From Kitasatospora phosalacinea (GTDB taxonomy: Bacteria; Actinomycetota; Actinomycetes; Streptomycetales; Streptomycetaceae): a DNA stretch of 55,570 bases. The number at the start of each line of letters is the position of its first letter. Position 1 is the first letter of the stretch. Location of the stretch: assembly GCF_000717185.1 (NCBI RefSeq), contig NZ_JNYE01000040.1:1-55570 (forward strand), read 5' to 3'. Positions 53,402 through 55,570 of the stretch are shown here, in pieces. The translations under genes and the position numbers were made by a program. Below the pieces are notes generated by a model. That model did no database searches. It was not told the origin of the DNA and saw nothing but the letters and a program-made list of their open reading frames with translations.

Positions 53402-54526
53402 TCACTGCGCGGGCTCCGCCTCCGGTTCCCCGGACGGCGTGCCGTCGGTGACGCTGCTGACCAGGTCGACCAGTCCGGCGCGGCCGCCGCGGCGCAGGGC
53501 GCGGCGCTGGCGGACGGCGCCGTTGCCCTCGGTGAGCAGGCGCCCCAGGAGCTGCTCGACCCGCGGGGCGTCGCCGTGGCGGTGCAGGGCGGGGCCGAGG
53601 GTGTCGAGGACGCGGTCGACGACCGTCGGCGGGGAGTCCAGCGTGCCGGTGCCGGGGTCGTAGAGGCGCTCGGTGCAGCCGTGGCGGGCGGCGTACCAGA
53701 CGGCGGCGGCCAACGCCTCGTGGTGGGGCGGGGCGGACGGGCGGGGCGGGTCGGTGAGCAGGGTCGCGGCGACCGCCCGGACCAGGCCGGCCAGCATCAC
53801 GGCCTCGTCGACCCGGAGTTGGACGTCCATCGCCCTGATCTCCACGGTGGGGTAGCGCTCGGAGAGCCTGGCCTGCCAGTAGAGCTGGCCGGTGTCGCCG
53901 ATCAGCCCGGTGTCGACGAGGGCGCGGATCCGGGCGTCGTAGTCGGCGGCGCCGTCGAAGTGCGGGGGCACGCCGCTGACCGGCCAGCGGCTGAAGACCA
54001 CCGTCCGCCAGTCGGCGAAGCCGGTGTCGACGCCGTTCCACAGCGGCGAGTTGGCGGACAGCGCGACGATCAGCGGCAGCCAGGGGCGCAGGCCGTTCAG
54101 GACGGCGACGCCCGCTTCGCGGTCCGGGACGCCGACGTGCACGTGCATGCCGGTGATCAGCTGCTCGTCCGTCAGTTGCGGGGCGTCCGCGTGGATGGTG
54201 CGGTACCGGGGGGTGTCGCTGACCGGCACCGACAGGCGGTCGGCGAAGGGCGCGGCGCCGCAGGCGGCCAGTCGGCAGCCCTGCTGGGCGGCGGCCGCGG
54301 CGAGGGCGCCGCGCAGCCGCCCCAGGTGGGCGCCGACCTCGTCGAGCGTCTCGCAGACCGGGGTGGCGACCTCCAACTGCGCCTGTAGCAGCTCGCGTTG
54401 CACCTCGTCCCCGTCGATCCCCGGCTGCTGGTCCGCCGCCTTCCTGATCTGCTCGGCCCGGGCCACCGGTACGCCGGTGGCGGCGTCCAGCAGCAGGTAC
54501 TCCTCTTCCACACCCACGGTCACCAT
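53402..54526 (-). CDS. YbdK-type carboxylate-amine ligase (glutamate-cysteine ligase family 2)
   Basis: This 374-residue protein has VGVEEEYLLLDAATG at the N terminus, VQRELLQAQLEVATPVC, ITGMHVHVGVPD and EIRAMDVQLRVDEAVMLAGLVRA, all signatures of the GCS2 family. YbdK has weak glutamate-cysteine ligase activity. Actinomycetes use mycothiol instead of glutathione, so the true substrate is unknown; an ergothioneine-type EgtA role is less likely without egtBCD nearby. A 26-bp-spaced direct repeat (CCGCCGGGCCCGCCCGCGGC) lies just downstream at 53355-53400. Confidence 0.85.
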   Translation of the reverse strand: MVTVGVEEEYLLLDAATGVPVARAEQIRKAADQQPGIDGDEVQRELLQAQLEVATPVCETLDEVGAHLGRLRGALAAAAAQQGCRLAACGAAPFADRLSVPVSDTPRYRTIHADAPQLTDEQLITGMHVHVGVPDREAGVAVLNGLRPWLPLIVALSANSPLWNGVDTGFADWRTVVFSRWPVSGVPPHFDGAADYDARIRALVDTGLIGDTGQLYWQARLSERYPTVEIRAMDVQLRVDEAVMLAGLVRAVAATLLTDPPRPSAPPHHEALAAAVWYAARHGCTERLYDPGTGTLDSPPTVVDRVLDTLGPALHRHGDAPRVEQLLGRLLTEGNGAVRQRRALRRGGRAGLVDLVSSVTDGTPSGEPEAEPAQ

Positions 54527-54567
54527 GTGCGGCGGCTACCCCCGGACGGGGCGTCCAACCGCGGTCG

Positions 54568-54605
54568 CCCCGGCCCGCCCGCCGGGGTGCGCGGGCGGGC
54601 CGGGG
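54568..54605 (-). terminator. Hairpin after the hemerythrin gene
   Basis: CCCCGGCCCGCCCGC (54568-54582) pairs with GCGGGCGGGCCGGGG (54591-54605), 15 perfect pairs with an 8-base loop, just past the hemerythrin stop. Confidence 0.8.
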
Positions 54606-54613
54606 CGGGGGCG

Positions 54614-55198
54614 TCAGTCGCGGTGGTGGGCGAAGGCGTCCTTGGCGCGGTCCAGCAGGGAGGCGAACGGGCCCACCGTCCACTGCAGGGCCGGTTTGCC
54701 GGCGGTGCCCGGGTGGGGGTGGGTCGGGGCGATCCGCTCGGCCGCCAGGAGGCGGCGGCCCATCGCCCGGCGCTGGTCGGCGTCGCAGGAGGCCAGCAGC
54801 GCGGGGAACTCCTCGGTCTCCTCGTGCTGCGCGTGGGCCTCGACCGCCTGCTGGAAGGCGGTCAGTTCGGCGTCGAACTCGGGGCTCGCCACGTCCAGCT
54901 TCTCCAGCTCCAGCAGGGCGCGGTTGGCCTCGGCCTCCTCCCGGTTGCGGGCCGAGGCCTCGCTGCGGCCCGCGGCGCGCTCGGCCGCGGGCCGCACCAC
55001 CAGTTCCTCGCCGGTCTCGTGGACCGCCAGCAGCGCCCGCAGCTCGTCGAACGCCTGCTGCTTGTGCTCGCCCTGCGCGGCGCGGACGTCCGCGAACAGC
55101 CCGCGGATCCGCTGGTGCTGCGCCAGCAGGACGTGGACGACGTCCTCCTGCGGCGCCGCGCCCGTGTCCGTCCCCGTTCCGGTGGTCGTGCCGGTCAT
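54614..55198 (-). CDS. Hemerythrin HHE-domain protein
   Basis: This 194-residue protein starts with a Thr/Gly-rich tail and then a four-helix HHE cation-binding domain: VLLAQHQRIRGLF, LLAVHETGEELVV and VEAHAQHEETEEFPALL supply His/Glu ligands for a di-iron site. The C-terminal 45 residues (HPHPGTAGKPALQWTVG) resemble those of related Streptomyces proteins. Such proteins sense or bind oxygen, iron or NO. GAGGAG lies before the ATG. It is divergent from galE. Confidence 0.88.
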   Translation of the reverse strand: MTGTTTGTGTDTGAAPQEDVVHVLLAQHQRIRGLFADVRAAQGEHKQQAFDELRALLAVHETGEELVVRPAAERAAGRSEASARNREEAEANRALLELEKLDVASPEFDAELTAFQQAVEAHAQHEETEEFPALLASCDADQRRAMGRRLLAAERIAPTHPHPGTAGKPALQWTVGPFASLLDRAKDAFAHHRD

Positions 55199-55291
55199 GG
55201 TCTGACTCCTCTCGCTGCCGAGTAGCTGTCCGCAGTCGTCTCACCGACCGTTGCGGCACCAAACGGTCGTTCCCGCCGGAATTTCCCCCAC

Positions 55292-55341
55292 CAAGAACCA
55301 ACAAATTGTCTGTTGACTTGAGTTTGTTCTTGTTTGAAGAT
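55292..55341 (+). promoter_or_regulatory. AT-rich promoter region with nested inverted repeats before galE
   Basis: CAACA (55299-55303) and TGTTG (55311-55315) form one repeat, and CAAGAAC (55292-55298) with GTTCTTG (55326-55332) form an outer one. TTGACT (55313-55318) is a possible -35, with GAAGAT (55336-55341) as a weak -10 after 17 bases. The stretch is much more AT-rich than its surroundings. Confidence 0.45.
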
Positions 55342-55387
55342 GATGGAATAGTCGAGCGTGAACGTCGAACTGCGGGAGGTCGAGGGC

Positions 55388-55570
55388 ATGGGCAAGTACC
55401 TGGTCACGGGCGGAGCCGGCTACGTGGGGAGCGTGGTGGCGGCGCACCTGTTGGAGGCGGGCCACCAGGTCACCGTGCTGGACGACCTGTCGACCGGGTT
55501 CGCGGCGGGTGTGCCGGAGGGTGCGGAGTTCGTGCGGGGCCGGATCCAGGACGCGGGCGAGGTGCTGGAC
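55388..55570 (+). CDS. galE: UDP-glucose 4-epimerase, 5' part (cut by window end)
   Basis: The 61 codons present encode MGKYLVTGGAGYVGSVVAAH, then LLEAGHQVTVLDDLSTGF, the Rossmann NAD-binding start of extended-SDR epimerases with GGAGYVG. GGAGG lies 8 bases before the ATG at 55388. An in-frame GTG at 55358 is less well placed. GalE interconverts UDP-glucose and UDP-galactose. The catalytic YxxxK lies beyond the window. Confidence 0.88.
   Translation, partial: MGKYLVTGGAGYVGSVVAAHLLEAGHQVTVLDDLSTGFAAGVPEGAEFVRGRIQDAGEVLD

Overview
The window is chromosomal DNA from a high-GC filamentous actinomycete of the Streptomyces/Kitasatospora type. This rests on the base composition, the frequent GTG and TTG starts, ATGA/GTGA gene overlaps, a short chaplin gene, CebR-type operators and a xylFGH plus ROK-regulator locus. 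Almost the whole window reads as one plant-cell-wall utilisation region followed by a short housekeeping/stress segment. I saw no tRNA, rRNA, insertion sequence, phage gene or CRISPR array.

Region 1 (467-10237) looks like hydroxycinnamate catabolism. An SDR dehydrogenase, an amidohydrolase-type hydrolase, a CoA ligase and a MaoC hydratase lie in one operon, with an MFS transporter next to them. This is the gene set of the actinobacterial cou (p-coumarate/ferulate) pathway, here with a PaaX-family regulator. The transporter and operon promoters share a GCCGTCAA-N12-TATTG element that sits on the -35 box. A vanAB-like Rieske demethylase pair, with a 59-residue protein coupled between the subunits, and an IclR regulator follow.

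Region 2 (10238-30000) holds secreted cellulases and xylanases: GH9-CBM2, a CE1-type esterase with CBM13, GH10-CBM13, CBM13-GH62 and two GH6 enzymes. It also has a GH1 beta-glucosidase in an apparent operon with an oligopeptide-family (Opp/Dpp) ABC transporter, plus a LacI regulator. Region 3 (30001-34700) is xylFGH with a ROK regulator. Region 4 (34936-47428) has a fructosamine-kinase-like gene, a second LacI gene with a decayed copy of its own 3' end, a large modular GH43, a family-1 sugar ABC importer, a GH51 arabinofuranosidase and a cytosolic-type GH43. Three LacI-type palindromes with a common AGCGCT core but different flanks tie the enzymes into regulons: TTAGCGCTAA for the xylan/arabinan enzymes, GGAAGCGCTTCC for bgl/lacI/GH6, and TGGGAGCGCTCCCA for GH9 and bgl.

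Together these genes could strip feruloylated arabinoxylan and cellulose outside the cell, import the oligosaccharides and xylose, finish hydrolysis inside, and send released ferulate to vanillate and protocatechuate.

Region 5 (47487-55570) contains a DoxX-like protein, the chaplin, an SRPBCC protein, a small acidic protein, a deletion scar joining a GH15 remnant to a zwf remnant, TspO, a PAS-SpoIIE phosphatase, an M20 peptidase, a YbdK-type ligase, a hemerythrin protein and the start of galE. Short tandem repeats are common in the gaps and at the pseudogene junctions. Very long open frames opposite the real genes are GC-driven shadows and were left out.
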